From an uncultured Muribaculaceae bacterium (lineage in GTDB: Bacteria > Bacteroidota > Bacteroidia > Bacteroidales > Muribaculaceae), in contig CAJTZS010000031.1 of assembly GCA_910584055.1 (NCBI GenBank), positions 1 through 47,185 on the forward strand: a stretch of 47,185 nucleotides of DNA. Direction: 5' to 3'. This document shows, piece by piece, positions 32,650 to 42,910 of the stretch. The first letter of the stretch is position 1; every line of letters begins with the position of its first letter. A program made the position numbers and the translations under genes. Below the pieces are notes generated by a model. That model was not told the origin of the DNA. It searched no databases and saw nothing but the letters and a program-made list of their open reading frames with translations.

Positions 32650-34473
32650 ATGAAAAAGTTTGCTGTTTTAATTGCCGCGGCATCTGTCGCGGCAATTTCT
32701 TACTCACAAGATAAACTACCCTCTCCCCCTATCTCTACAACGTGGGGTGAGAAAGTGACACCGCAGAATGTTTGGCAACAGTATCCTCGCCCGATGATGA
32801 CGCGCCAGGATTGGAAGAATCTCAATGGGGAATGGAATTATACCATTCTCCCCGTAGGTTCTGCCATACCGACAAAATATGATGGTAAAATCCTCGTACC
32901 TTTTCCCGTGGAATCTTCTCTATCAGGAGTTGGCAGAGCTGTCGGTGATAAGAATGAGCTATGGTATCAACGTTCCTTCACCATCCCTTCAGATTGGAAA
33001 GATTCTGAAATCAATCTCAATTTCGGAGGTGTTGACTGGAAAGCCGATATTTGGGTAAACGATATCTATGTCGGAGGTCATAAGGGTGCCTACTCACCTT
33101 TCTCACTGAATATAACGGATGCTCTGACTGATGGCGAGAATCAGCTGATTGTTCGCGTGTTTGACCCCACCGACAAAGGCATGCAACCTCGCGGTAAACA
33201 GGTGGTCAACCCTGATGCCGTTAACCCTAAAGGGATATGGTACACTCCTGTTACCGGTATTTGGCAGACTGTATGGCTTGAACCGGTTCCTACAAACAGC
33301 ATAAGTGCTTTAAAAATCACACCGGATGTAGATAAGAAACGTCTCTATGTTGATGCAGCTGCTTCGGGCGATGGCTTAATAAAGGTTGAGGTAATGGATA
33401 AAGGCAAGCGTGTTGCCACTGCGACGGGTAAAGCATCCTCTGCTGTAGAAGTTGCGATGCCGGAGAATATGAAATTATGGTGGACTGATGATCCATATCT
33501 GTATGATATTAAGATCAGCCTTATTGAAAACGGAAATACAGTCGACAGTGTCAAGAGTTATGCAGCTATGCGCAAGGTGGGCATAAAGCGCGGTAAGGAT
33601 AAAGTGAAAAGATTCACTCTCAACGATAAGCAGATCTTCCAATTCGGTCCCTTGGACCAGGGCTGGTGGCCCGACGGGCTTTATACTCCACCATCATATG
33701 ATGCGATGATTTTTGATATTGATAAAACCAAGGAAATGGGATTCAACATGATCCGCAAGCATATAAAGGTCGAGCCCCAGCTATGGTATGAATATTGCGA
33801 CCGCAACGGTATTCTTGTATGGCAGGATATGCCGAGTGGCGACAAAAACACAAAATGGGAGAATCATAATTATTACAAGTCGCCGGAATTTGTAAGATCT
33901 GAAGAGAGTGCCGAGCAGTATCGCACGGAATGGAATGAGATTATGGATAACCTCCATAGCCACCCTTCAATAGTTGTGTGGGTTCCTTTCAACGAAGGAT
34001 GGGGACAGTTCGATACAAAGAACGTAGCCGCATGGACCAAAGCCAAAGATCCATCGCGACTTGTCAATGCTGCCAGCGGAGGCAATTTCTTCTATGGGGC
34101 AGGAGACATTCTTGACGTACATAACTATCCCGCTCCGAGAATCTACCTTCTTGATGATGACAAGGCGAATGTTATAGGAGAATACGGAGGTATTGGATAT
34201 CCAATTAAAGGGCATCTATGGCAACCGGATAAGAATTGGGGATATATCGAATTCAAATCGCCCAAAGATGTAACCGATAAATATGTGGAATATATCGACA
34301 TCCTCGCCGGCATGGCAAAGATCGCCTACACCGGAGCTGTCTATACCCAGACCACAGACGTAGAGGGTGAAGTAAACGGGCTTCTCACCTACGACCGCAA
34401 GAAAGTAAAAGTCGATGCCCCACGCATCCGTGAAGCCAACCGTCGCCTCATCTCCTCTCACTCAGAGAAATAG
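32650..34473 (+). CDS. Glycoside hydrolase family 2 (beta-galactosidase/glucuronidase-like)
   Basis: The exported 607-residue enzyme has a signal peptide (about 19 residues, ending SYSQ). A GH2 sugar-binding jelly-roll domain (about 45-210, with NLNGEWNY and GVDWKADIWVN) precedes an Ig-like domain (about 215-310) and a TIM barrel. The acid/base is Glu449 in PFNEGWGQFD and the nucleophile candidate is Glu511 in VIGEYGG. The protein is short for GH2, having no extra C-terminal domains. Whether it is a galactosidase, glucuronidase or mannosidase cannot be decided. It is the last gene of the locus and ends at a bidirectional terminator. Confidence 0.92.
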   Translation: MKKFAVLIAAASVAAISYSQDKLPSPPISTTWGEKVTPQNVWQQYPRPMMTRQDWKNLNGEWNYTILPVGSAIPTKYDGKILVPFPVESSLSGVGRAVGDKNELWYQRSFTIPSDWKDSEINLNFGGVDWKADIWVNDIYVGGHKGAYSPFSLNITDALTDGENQLIVRVFDPTDKGMQPRGKQVVNPDAVNPKGIWYTPVTGIWQTVWLEPVPTNSISALKITPDVDKKRLYVDAAASGDGLIKVEVMDKGKRVATATGKASSAVEVAMPENMKLWWTDDPYLYDIKISLIENGNTVDSVKSYAAMRKVGIKRGKDKVKRFTLNDKQIFQFGPLDQGWWPDGLYTPPSYDAMIFDIDKTKEMGFNMIRKHIKVEPQLWYEYCDRNGILVWQDMPSGDKNTKWENHNYYKSPEFVRSEESAEQYRTEWNEIMDNLHSHPSIVVWVPFNEGWGQFDTKNVAAWTKAKDPSRLVNAASGGNFFYGAGDILDVHNYPAPRIYLLDDDKANVIGEYGGIGYPIKGHLWQPDKNWGYIEFKSPKDVTDKYVEYIDILAGMAKIAYTGAVYTQTTDVEGEVNGLLTYDRKKVKVDAPRIREANRRLISSHSEK

Positions 34474-34481
34474 TCTGAATC

Positions 34482-34525
34482 CCGCCCTCCCCATTCAGCC
34501 CCATTTCGCCCCATAGCGCCCCATA
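34482..34525. repeat. GC-rich repeats of 10-bp period after the GH2 gene
   Basis: CAGCCCCATT, TCGCCCCATA and GCGCCCCATA are consecutive 10-bp units (34496-34525), preceded by a related CCGCCCTCCCCATT. The block matches the one at 10785-10814 and sits directly before the terminator stem. Confidence 0.6.
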
Positions 34526-34526
34526 T

Positions 34527-34567
34527 AAAAAAGAAAGGATGCATCAATGATGCATCCTTTCTTTTTT
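34527..34567. terminator. Bidirectional terminator between GH2 and rpoC
   Basis: A perfect 19-bp stem around an AAT loop: the left arm begins AAAAAAGAAAGG and the right arm ends CCTTTCTTTTTT, so each strand ends in a T-run. It separates the convergent utilisation locus and the rpoBC operon. Confidence 0.93.
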
Positions 34568-34580
34568 ATGCGGAAATGAA

Positions 34581-37500
34581 TTATTTCTCTGCGTTTTCCA
34601 TCTCTACAATCTCAGCATCGAGAACGGTGTCGGGATCATCAGTTACCTGAAGAGCTGCAAGCTCCTCTTTGTTGGCAACCACGAGTTTGGTGTATTCGCG
34701 GAGACCTGTACCAGCTGGAATCAAGTGACCACAGATCACATTCTCCTTCATACCCTCAAGAGTATCGGTCTTACCATTGATAGCAGCCTCGTTGAGCACC
34801 TTGGTGGTCTCCTGGAAGGATGCAGCCGACATGAAGCTCGAAGTCTGAAGAGCTGCGCGCGTGATACCCTGAAGAATCTGCTCTGATGTAGCGGGCACAG
34901 CATCGCGAACTGTCATTGTGCGGAGGTCTTTACGCTTGAGCGATGAGTTCTCATCACGAAGCTTGCGCACGGTGATGATCTGACCAGCAAGGTAAGTCTG
35001 GCTGTCACCGGCATCGGTGATGACCTTCTTGCCCCAGATGCTGTCGTTCTCCTCCATGAATTCGCGCTTATCAACAACCTGCTGCTCAAGGAAGCGGGTG
35101 TCGCCCGGATCAAGGATATTGACCTTGCGCATCATCTGACGCACGATAACCTCAAAGTGCTTGTCGTTGATCTTCACACCCTGCATGCGGTATACATCCT
35201 GAACCTCATTAACGATATATTCCTGGACGGCTGTCGGACCTTTGATATTAAGGATATCTGTCGGGGTGATTGCACCATCGGAAAGAGGAGTTCCTGCACG
35301 CACGTAATCGTTCTCCTGAACAAGAATCTGCTTAGACAGAGGCACGAGGTATTTCTTCTCCTCACCAAGTTTGTTGGTTACGCTGATCTCACGGTTACCA
35401 CGTTTGATCTTACCGAACTTAACCTCTCCGTCGATTTCGCTGACAACCGCGGGGTTCGACGGGTTACGAGCCTCGAAGAGCTCTGTGACACGGGGAAGAC
35501 CACCGGTGATGTCACCTGCAGAACCTGCTGCACGAGGAATCTTAACGAATACCTGACCAGGCTTGAGAACATCTCCATCATCAATAAGGAGGTGTGCGCC
35601 CACAGGGAGAGAATAGCTGCGAACGAGCTCGCCATTATCATCATAAACCTGAGCTGCCGGAACTTTCGTACGGTCTTTGCTCTCGATGATGATCTTCTCA
35701 CGAAGTTGGGTTGCCTCATCGCTCTCAACGCGATAGGTAACACCTTCTTCAACGTTTTCGAAACGAACCTTACCACCCTCTTCAGAAACGATGACTGCGT
35801 TGAAGGGGTCCCATTCACAGATCATATCTCCCGGTTTCACGGTGTCGCCATCGCGGAAGAAGAGTTTAGATCCGTAAGGTATGTTGGCGTTCATAAGAAC
35901 GATTCCTGACTTGGGCTCTACAATGCGGAGCTCTGCCATACGGCCTACTACGATATCAACACCGTCAGCATCCTTGATTGTGCGGAGCTCATCAATCTCG
36001 AGTTTACCATCATGACGTGCTGTCACATCTTTCACTGCCGCAACGTTACCTGCAACACCACCGACGTGGAATGTACGGAGTGTAAGCTGAGTACCCGGCT
36101 CACCGATAGATTGAGCTGCGATCACGCCGACAGCCTCACCTTTCTGAACCATACGGTGGTTGGAGAGGTTACGACCGTAACATTTTGCGCAGACACCCTT
36201 CTTGGATTCGCAGGTAAGCACTGAACGGATTTCGACAGACTCGATCGGAGATTTCTCGATACGGTCGGCGATAGCCTCAGTGATCTCCTCACCTGCATGC
36301 ACGATGATGTCGTCGGGATTGTAAGGATCAACAATATCATGAACAGACACGCGTCCGAGGATACGCTCGCTAAGAGAAGCCACAACCTCTTCATTGTTCT
36401 TGATTTCGGTGCAGACAAGGCCACGGAGCGTGCCGCAATCCTCTTCGTTGATGATCACGTCGTGCGCCACGTCTACAAGACGACGGGTAAGATAACCTGC
36501 ATCGGCAGTCTTAAGAGCGGTATCCGCAAGACCCTTACGAGCACCATGAGTAGAGATAAAGTACTCAAGCACCGAAAGACCCTCCTTAAAGTTAGCCAAA
36601 ATCGGGTTCTCGATAATCTGACCACCCTCTGCACCGGCTTTCTGAGGTTTCGCCATAAGACCACGCATACCTGAAAGCTGACGGATCTGGTCTTTAGAAC
36701 CACGGGCACCTGAGTCAAGCATCATGTAGACTGAGTTGAATCCCTGCTGGTCTTCCTCCATCTGCTTCATTAGAGTGGAAGCGAGTCGGGCATTTACATG
36801 CGTCCAGATATCAATTATCTGATTATAACGCTCGCTGTTGGTGATAAGACCCATTGCATAGTTGTTGAGCACTTCCTCAACCTGTGCATGACCTTCAGCC
36901 ACATATTCCTCTTTCTCCTTCGGGATGATCACATCGCCGAGGTTGAAGCTCAGACCGCCACGGAACGCCATCTTGTAACCGAGGTTCTTGATGTCGTCAA
37001 GGAACTGAGCGGAACGAGTAACACCACAAGTCTTGATCACCTTACCGATGATGGTGCGCAGCGATTTCTTGGAAATGATCTCGTTGACATATCCGATCTC
37101 TTTGGGCACGAACTGATTGAACAGGATACGACCCACAGAAGTATCTTTCTTGAGAACCTTAACAGGATTTCCATCGGCATCAATATCATCAACGAGTACG
37201 GTTACAGGCGACTGCAATGTTACCTTACCTTCGTTGTATGCGATTTCCGCCTCTTCCGGTCCATAGAAAACCGCTCCCTCTCCTTTAGAACCTTTGCGAA
37301 GCTTTGTGATATAATACAGACCAAGCACCATGTCCTGAGAAGGCACGGTAATTGGCGCACCATTGGCTGGGTTAAGGATGTTGTGCGCACCGAGCATAAG
37401 CATCTGAGCCTCGAGAATAGCCTCATTGCTCAAAGGCAAGTGCACAGCCATCTGGTCTCCGTCGAAGTCGGCGTTGAATGCCGTACATGCCAGCGGATGG

Positions 37501-38876
37501 AGCTGAATTGCCTTACCCTCGATCATCTTGGGCTGGAAAGCCTGAATACCGAGACGGTGAAGCGTCGGGGCACGGTTGAGAAGTACCGGATGACCCTTCA
37601 TCACGTATTCGAGGATATCCCAAACAACCGGCTCTTTACGGTCTACAATCTTCTTGGCGCTCTTCACTGTCTTCACGATTCCGCGCTCTATAAGCTTACG
37701 GATCACGAATGGTTTATAAAGCTCAGCAGCCATAAGTTTCGGAATACCGCACTCATGCATCTTAAGTTCAGGACCGACCACGATGACCGAACGAGCCGAA
37801 TAGTCGACACGTTTACCGAGGAGGTTCTGACGGAAACGACCCTGCTTACCTTTCAGAGAGTCTGAAAGAGATTTGAGAGGACGGTTCACATCCGATTTCA
37901 CAGCCGAAGATTTGCGGCTGTTGTCAAGAAGTGAATCCACAGCCTCCTGAAGAAGACGCTTCTCATTGCGGAGAATCACCTCAGGTGCCTGAATCTCGAT
38001 AAGACGTTTCAGACGGTTATTACGTATGATTACGCGACGATAAAGATCGTTGAGGTCGGATGTTGCGAAGCGGCCACCATCAAGGGGCACAAGAGGACGC
38101 AACTCCGGCGGAATAACGGGCACAGCCTTGAGCACCATCCATTCCGGTTTGTTAACACCGGCTGATGAAAGGAAACTGTTAACGACCTGAAGGCGTTTAA
38201 GCGCCTCTGTCTTTCTCTGCTGCGAACCGTCGGTATTAGCCTTATGACGCAATTCTGCGGCGAGAGAAACAAGGTCGATCTGCTGAAGCAACTCATAGAT
38301 TGCCTCTGCACCCATTTTTGCTACAAACTTGTTGGGATCGCCATCCTCAAGATATTTGTTATCTTCTGGAAGCTGATCCATGATATTCATGTATTCTTCC
38401 TCAGAAAGAAGATCAAGTTTCTCCACACCTTCCACATTTCCGGGATTGATCACGACATAGCGTTCGTAATAAATCACTGCGTCAAGTTTCTTGGAAGGAA
38501 GACCCAGGAGATATCCGATCTTATTGGGAAGCGAGCGGAAATACCAGATATGAGCCACAGGAACTACCAGCTCGATATGACCCATGCGCTCACGACGCAC
38601 CTTCTTCTCAGTCACCTCGACACCGCAACGGTCGCACACGATGCCTTTGTAGCGAATACGTTTGTATTTACCGCAATGGCACTCGTAGTCTTTCACCGGA
38701 CCGAAAATCTTTTCACAGAAAAGACCGTCGCGCTCCGGTTTGTAAGTACGATAGTTAATGGTCTCGGGCTTCAGCACCTCACCGCTCGATTTCTCCTTGA
38801 TCTCCTCCGGAGAGGCGAGACCGATGGTGATTTTCGAGAAATTGCTTTTAATTTTATTGTCTCTTCTAAAAGCCAT
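34581..38876 (-). CDS. rpoC: DNA-directed RNA polymerase subunit beta'
   Basis: The 1431-residue catalytic subunit of RNA polymerase is complete. The N-terminal zinc finger lies near residues 65-90 (CHCGKYKRIRYKGIVCDRCG) and the active-site Mg-binding motif is FNADFDGDQMAVH. The second zinc site (CESKKGVCAKCYG) is present in the C-terminal half, as are the bridge-helix and trigger-loop regions (TLRTFHVGGVAGN). The ATG at 38876 gives the usual MAFRRDNK start. It follows rpoB by 74 bp and is the last gene of its operon, ending at the bidirectional hairpin. Confidence 0.98.
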   Translation of the reverse strand: MAFRRDNKIKSNFSKITIGLASPEEIKEKSSGEVLKPETINYRTYKPERDGLFCEKIFGPVKDYECHCGKYKRIRYKGIVCDRCGVEVTEKKVRRERMGHIELVVPVAHIWYFRSLPNKIGYLLGLPSKKLDAVIYYERYVVINPGNVEGVEKLDLLSEEEYMNIMDQLPEDNKYLEDGDPNKFVAKMGAEAIYELLQQIDLVSLAAELRHKANTDGSQQRKTEALKRLQVVNSFLSSAGVNKPEWMVLKAVPVIPPELRPLVPLDGGRFATSDLNDLYRRVIIRNNRLKRLIEIQAPEVILRNEKRLLQEAVDSLLDNSRKSSAVKSDVNRPLKSLSDSLKGKQGRFRQNLLGKRVDYSARSVIVVGPELKMHECGIPKLMAAELYKPFVIRKLIERGIVKTVKSAKKIVDRKEPVVWDILEYVMKGHPVLLNRAPTLHRLGIQAFQPKMIEGKAIQLHPLACTAFNADFDGDQMAVHLPLSNEAILEAQMLMLGAHNILNPANGAPITVPSQDMVLGLYYITKLRKGSKGEGAVFYGPEEAEIAYNEGKVTLQSPVTVLVDDIDADGNPVKVLKKDTSVGRILFNQFVPKEIGYVNEIISKKSLRTIIGKVIKTCGVTRSAQFLDDIKNLGYKMAFRGGLSFNLGDVIIPKEKEEYVAEGHAQVEEVLNNYAMGLITNSERYNQIIDIWTHVNARLASTLMKQMEEDQQGFNSVYMMLDSGARGSKDQIRQLSGMRGLMAKPQKAGAEGGQIIENPILANFKEGLSVLEYFISTHGARKGLADTALKTADAGYLTRRLVDVAHDVIINEEDCGTLRGLVCTEIKNNEEVVASLSERILGRVSVHDIVDPYNPDDIIVHAGEEITEAIADRIEKSPIESVEIRSVLTCESKKGVCAKCYGRNLSNHRMVQKGEAVGVIAAQSIGEPGTQLTLRTFHVGGVAGNVAAVKDVTARHDGKLEIDELRTIKDADGVDIVVGRMAELRIVEPKSGIVLMNANIPYGSKLFFRDGDTVKPGDMICEWDPFNAVIVSEEGGKVRFENVEEGVTYRVESDEATQLREKIIIESKDRTKVPAAQVYDDNGELVRSYSLPVGAHLLIDDGDVLKPGQVFVKIPRAAGSAGDITGGLPRVTELFEARNPSNPAVVSEIDGEVKFGKIKRGNREISVTNKLGEEKKYLVPLSKQILVQENDYVRAGTPLSDGAITPTDILNIKGPTAVQEYIVNEVQDVYRMQGVKINDKHFEVIVRQMMRKVNILDPGDTRFLEQQVVDKREFMEENDSIWGKKVITDAGDSQTYLAGQIITVRKLRDENSSLKRKDLRTMTVRDAVPATSEQILQGITRAALQTSSFMSAASFQETTKVLNEAAINGKTDTLEGMKENVICGHLIPAGTGLREYTKLVVANKEELAALQVTDDPDTVLDAEIVEMENAEK

Positions 38877-38950
38877 AAGATGTTTTTCCTTATATTGGTC
38901 TGCCCCGGGATTCCTTTAGACGAAATCCCGAAGCAGATTTGTTTTGATTT

Positions 38951-41900
38951 TTAATCTAACGTGATGCTCAAGCCAAGACCGCGGAGCTCATGGAGAAGCA
39001 CATTAAGCGACTCCGGAATTCCGGGATTAGGCATTGGATCTCCCTTGACGATAGCCTCGTATGCTTTTGAACGGCCTACCACATCGTCTGACTTGATGGT
39101 AAGGATCTCCTGAAGGATATGCGCAGCACCGAATGCCTCAAGCGCCCAAACCTCCATCTCTCCGAAACGCTGACCACCGAACTGAGCTTTACCTCCAAGA
39201 GGCTGCTGGGTGATGAGTGAGTACGGACCGATCGAACGTGCATGCATCTTGTCTTCAACCATGTGACCCAGCTTAAGCATGTAGATCACACCTACCGTTG
39301 CAGGCTGGTCGAAGCGGTCGCCTGTTCCACCATCGTAAAGATATGTCTTACCATAGCGGGGAAGACCTGCTTTGTCTGTCCATTCGTTAAGATCGTCGAG
39401 GGAAGCACCATCGAAGATAGGTGTAGCAAATTTCTCGCCAAGTTCACGACCTGCCCAACCGAGCACAGTCTCGAAGATCTGACCGAGGTTCATACGGGAA
39501 GGCACACCAAGCGGGTTAAGCACGATATCCACAGGAGTTCCATCTTCAAGGAACGGCATATCTTCCTGACGCACAACGCGCGATACGATACCCTTGTTAC
39601 CGTGGCGACCTGCCATCTTGTCACCTACTCCGATCTTACGCTTCTTGGCAATATATACTTTTGCCATCTGCATGATGCCCGAAGGAAGTTCGTCACCGAT
39701 GGTGATATCGAATTTCTTGCGGCGAAGCTCACTATCAATCTCTTTGGATTTGCGGAGATAGTTGGTGATGAGTTTGGCAACCATGCCATCTATACGCGCA
39801 TCTCCGGTCCAATCACTAAGATTTACGGTCTCATAATCAATAGCGCCAAAAGTGACATCATCGAATTTCTGACCTACAGGAACGACATCCACACCAATGA
39901 AATCCTTCACACCCTGAGAGGTCTGACCTTTAAGCAACGTCTGCATCTTCGATACCATGAGCTGACGAAGCTCTGCCTGTTTCTCCTCATATTCTTCATC
40001 AAGAAGAGGAAGCTGAGCGTTAGCACTGTTCTTGTTGCTCTTCTTCTTGACAGCTTTGGAGAAGAGGTGTGTTCCGATAACAACACCCTTGAGAGAAGGC
40101 GATGCCTTGAGAGAAGCATCCTTAACATCTCCTGCCTTGTCACCAAAGATCGCACGGAGAAGCTTTTCCTCAGGTGTGGGGTCACTCTCACCTTTAGGAG
40201 TGATCTTACCGATCATGATATCACCGGGCACAACATGCGCTCCAACACGGATGATACCACGTTCGTCAAGATCTTTGGTAGCATCCTCACTGACATTCGG
40301 GATATCGGAAGTAAGTTCCTCCATACCACGTTTTGTCTCACGCACATCAAGAGTATACTCGTCAACGTGAACAGAAGTAAGGATATCCTCTCTTACCATG
40401 CGTTCGTTAAGCACGATGGCATCCTCATAGTTGTAACCCTTCCAGGGCATGAACGCTACCTTGAGGTTACGTCCGAGTGCGAGCTCTCCTTTCTCTGTGG
40501 AATAACCTTCGGTGAGGATATCACCTTTCTCGACACGCTGACCCTTGTTGCAAATCGGACGGAGGTCGATGGTTGTTCCCTGGTTGGTGCGACGGAACTT
40601 CGGAATCTTATATTCTTTCACCGACGACTCGAATTCCACAAATTCCTCGTCATCAGTGCGGTCGTAGTTAATACGGATCACTGTGGCATCCACATATTCG
40701 ATAACACCCGGACCCTCGGCAGTGATCTGCGTGCGGGAATCCTTGATGAGCTGACCTTCGATACCCGTGCCGACAATAGGAGCCTCGCTGCGGAGCAAAG
40801 GCACAGCCTGACGCATCATGTTAGATCCCATCAACGCGCGGTTAGCATCGTCATGCTCAAGGAACGGGATGAGTGAAGCCGCGATCGACGCAATCTGAAT
40901 CGGCGACACATCCATAAGCTGAAGCTCCTCCGGAGCAACAATCGGGAAGTCGGCATCAAGACGCGCCTTTACCTTGGGATTGATGAAAGAACCGTCATCG
41001 TTAACAGGTGCATTGCCCTGCGCGATGGTCTGACCTTCCTCAATCTCTGCTGTGAGGTAAACAACCTCATCATTATTCAGATTAACTTTGCCGTCGGTAA
41101 CCTTCCTATAAGGAGTCTCGATGAAGCCAAGGTTATTGATCTTCGCATATACGCAAAGAGAAGAAATAAGACCGATGTTAGGACCCTCAGGAGTCTCGAT
41201 CGGACAAAGACGGCCATAGTGAGTATAGTGCACGTCTCGGACCTCGAAACCTGCGCGCTCACGTGAAAGACCGCCGGGACCAAGTGCCGACATACGACGC
41301 TTGTGGGTGATCTCAGCAAGAGGGTTGGTCTGATCCATGAACTGCGAAAGGGCGTTTGTTCCGAAGAAAGTGTTTATCACAGCCGAGATTGTCTTGGCAT
41401 TGATAAGGTCGGTCGGAGTGAACACCTCATTATCGCGAACGTTCATTTTCTCACGGATGGAGCGTGAAATACGCGCCAATCCGACACCGAACTGATTGTA
41501 AAGCTGCTCACCAACAGTGCGCACACGGCGGTTGCTGAGGTGGTCGATATCATCGACATCGCTCTTTGCATTGATCAGCTCGATAAGATATTTGATGATG
41601 GCGATGATGTCCTCACGTGTGAGAACCTTCACATCCATCGGAGTGTCAAGTTCAAGTTTCTTGTTGATACGATAACGTCCAACCTCACCGAGGTCATAAC
41701 GCTTCTCGCTGAAGAAAAGATTCTGGATCACCTCGCGTGCAGACGCATCATCCGGTGGCTCGGCATTGCGGAGCTGACGATAAATATACTGCACAGCCTC
41801 TTTCTCGGAGTTTGAGGTATCCTTCTGGAGAGTGTTGAAAATAATGCTATAGTCAACGGCATTCACATTCTCTTTCTCGAGAAGAATAGTCTTAACACCG

Positions 41901-42766
41901 CTCTCCATGATTGCATCGATCACATCCTCTGTGATCTCGCTTCCGCGGTCAACAACGACAGTGTTGCGTTCGATGGAAACGACCTCACCTGTATCCTCAT
42001 CAACGAAGTCTTCCACCCAGCTGTTGAGAACACGGGCAGCAAGTTTGCGTCCAACTGAATTCTTCAGATTGGTTTTTGTTACCTTTATCTCTTCAGCCAA
42101 GTCAAATATCTGGATGATATCCTTATCGCTCTCAAGTCCGATGGCACGTAACAATGTTGTGACCGGAAGTTTCTTCTTTCGGTCGATGTATGCATACATC
42201 ACATTGTTGATATCTGTTGCGAACTCTATCCAGCTGCCACGGAAAGGAATGATTCGCGCAGAATAGAGTTTTGTGCCGTTGGCATGGGTGCTCTGACCGA
42301 AAAATACGCCCGGCGAACGATGAAGCTGCGACACGACAACACGCTCGGCACCATTAATGATAAACGTGCCCTGCTCGGTCATATAAGGAATAGGACCAAG
42401 GTAAACATCTTGAATCGTTGTTGCAAAATCCTCATGATCAGGATCGGTGCAATAAAGCTTGAGCTTTGCCTTGAGGGGCACACTATACGTGAGGCCACGC
42501 TCGAGACATTCCTCTATCGAGTAGCGCGGAGGATCGATGTAATAATCGAGAAACTCCAGCACGAAGTTGTTTCGGGTGTCGGCGATAGGGAAATTTTCTG
42601 CAAACACTTTATAGAGTCCCTGGTTCTTTCTCATCTCAGGGGGAGTGTCGAGCTGCAGAAAATCCTTAAACGATTTCAACTGCACTTCCAAGAAATCAGG
42701 AAAAGGCAGTGGATTCTTTATCGACGCGAAATTAACGCGCGGTTTTTCGGTAAGTTTTACTGACAT
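38951..42766 (-). CDS. rpoB: DNA-directed RNA polymerase subunit beta
   Basis: The 1271-residue subunit has the fork and rifampicin-pocket region intact (SQFMDQTNPLAEITHKRRMSALGPGG), the GRHGNKG motif, and the family C-terminus ending LGLSITLD. The frame opens 51 bp further upstream, but the start is placed at the ATG at 42766 (MSVKLTEKPRVNF) because this is the usual Bacteroidales N-terminus and length. The 144-bp gap to rplL contains a strong hairpin. Rifampicin susceptibility looks wild-type at the visible core residues, but I did not compare every position. Confidence 0.98.
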   Translation of the reverse strand: MSVKLTEKPRVNFASIKNPLPFPDFLEVQLKSFKDFLQLDTPPEMRKNQGLYKVFAENFPIADTRNNFVLEFLDYYIDPPRYSIEECLERGLTYSVPLKAKLKLYCTDPDHEDFATTIQDVYLGPIPYMTEQGTFIINGAERVVVSQLHRSPGVFFGQSTHANGTKLYSARIIPFRGSWIEFATDINNVMYAYIDRKKKLPVTTLLRAIGLESDKDIIQIFDLAEEIKVTKTNLKNSVGRKLAARVLNSWVEDFVDEDTGEVVSIERNTVVVDRGSEITEDVIDAIMESGVKTILLEKENVNAVDYSIIFNTLQKDTSNSEKEAVQYIYRQLRNAEPPDDASAREVIQNLFFSEKRYDLGEVGRYRINKKLELDTPMDVKVLTREDIIAIIKYLIELINAKSDVDDIDHLSNRRVRTVGEQLYNQFGVGLARISRSIREKMNVRDNEVFTPTDLINAKTISAVINTFFGTNALSQFMDQTNPLAEITHKRRMSALGPGGLSRERAGFEVRDVHYTHYGRLCPIETPEGPNIGLISSLCVYAKINNLGFIETPYRKVTDGKVNLNNDEVVYLTAEIEEGQTIAQGNAPVNDDGSFINPKVKARLDADFPIVAPEELQLMDVSPIQIASIAASLIPFLEHDDANRALMGSNMMRQAVPLLRSEAPIVGTGIEGQLIKDSRTQITAEGPGVIEYVDATVIRINYDRTDDEEFVEFESSVKEYKIPKFRRTNQGTTIDLRPICNKGQRVEKGDILTEGYSTEKGELALGRNLKVAFMPWKGYNYEDAIVLNERMVREDILTSVHVDEYTLDVRETKRGMEELTSDIPNVSEDATKDLDERGIIRVGAHVVPGDIMIGKITPKGESDPTPEEKLLRAIFGDKAGDVKDASLKASPSLKGVVIGTHLFSKAVKKKSNKNSANAQLPLLDEEYEEKQAELRQLMVSKMQTLLKGQTSQGVKDFIGVDVVPVGQKFDDVTFGAIDYETVNLSDWTGDARIDGMVAKLITNYLRKSKEIDSELRRKKFDITIGDELPSGIMQMAKVYIAKKRKIGVGDKMAGRHGNKGIVSRVVRQEDMPFLEDGTPVDIVLNPLGVPSRMNLGQIFETVLGWAGRELGEKFATPIFDGASLDDLNEWTDKAGLPRYGKTYLYDGGTGDRFDQPATVGVIYMLKLGHMVEDKMHARSIGPYSLITQQPLGGKAQFGGQRFGEMEVWALEAFGAAHILQEILTIKSDDVVGRSKAYEAIVKGDPMPNPGIPESLNVLLHELRGLGLSITLD

Positions 42767-42853
42767 TGGTAATAAGTTAATAAAGGACTTTAGTCGTACG
42801 GCTCCTGAAGAACCCATCGACGTGTTTGGGAGAAAGGTTGGTACACGAATAAA

Positions 42854-42890
42854 TAGGTTAAGAACGCTCCCTGTGAGCGTTCTTAACCTA
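42854..42890 (-). terminator. Strong hairpin between rplL and rpoB, likely attenuator
   Basis: TAGGTTAAGAACGCTC and its exact complement form a 16-bp stem around a 5-nt loop. It lies 20 bp after the rplL stop and 87 bp before rpoB. On the minus strand only TTTATT follows, so termination is probably partial. E. coli also has an attenuator and an RNase III processing site between rplL and rpoB; a similar role is inferred here. Confidence 0.75.
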
Positions 42891-42910
42891 CTTTCAGATT
42901 AAGTCGATTA

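Noticed and set aside
39242..40876. 544-codon open frame antisense to rpoB
   Set aside because: It lies entirely inside the conserved rpoB gene on the other strand, has no family features, and arises from the codon bias of rpoB. Similar antisense frames in rpoC (for example 36798-37865) were rejected for the same reason.
42767..42817. 17-codon N-terminal extension of rpoB
   Set aside because: MSVKLTEKPRVNF at 42766 is the usual start, and the upstream residues show no similarity to RpoB.
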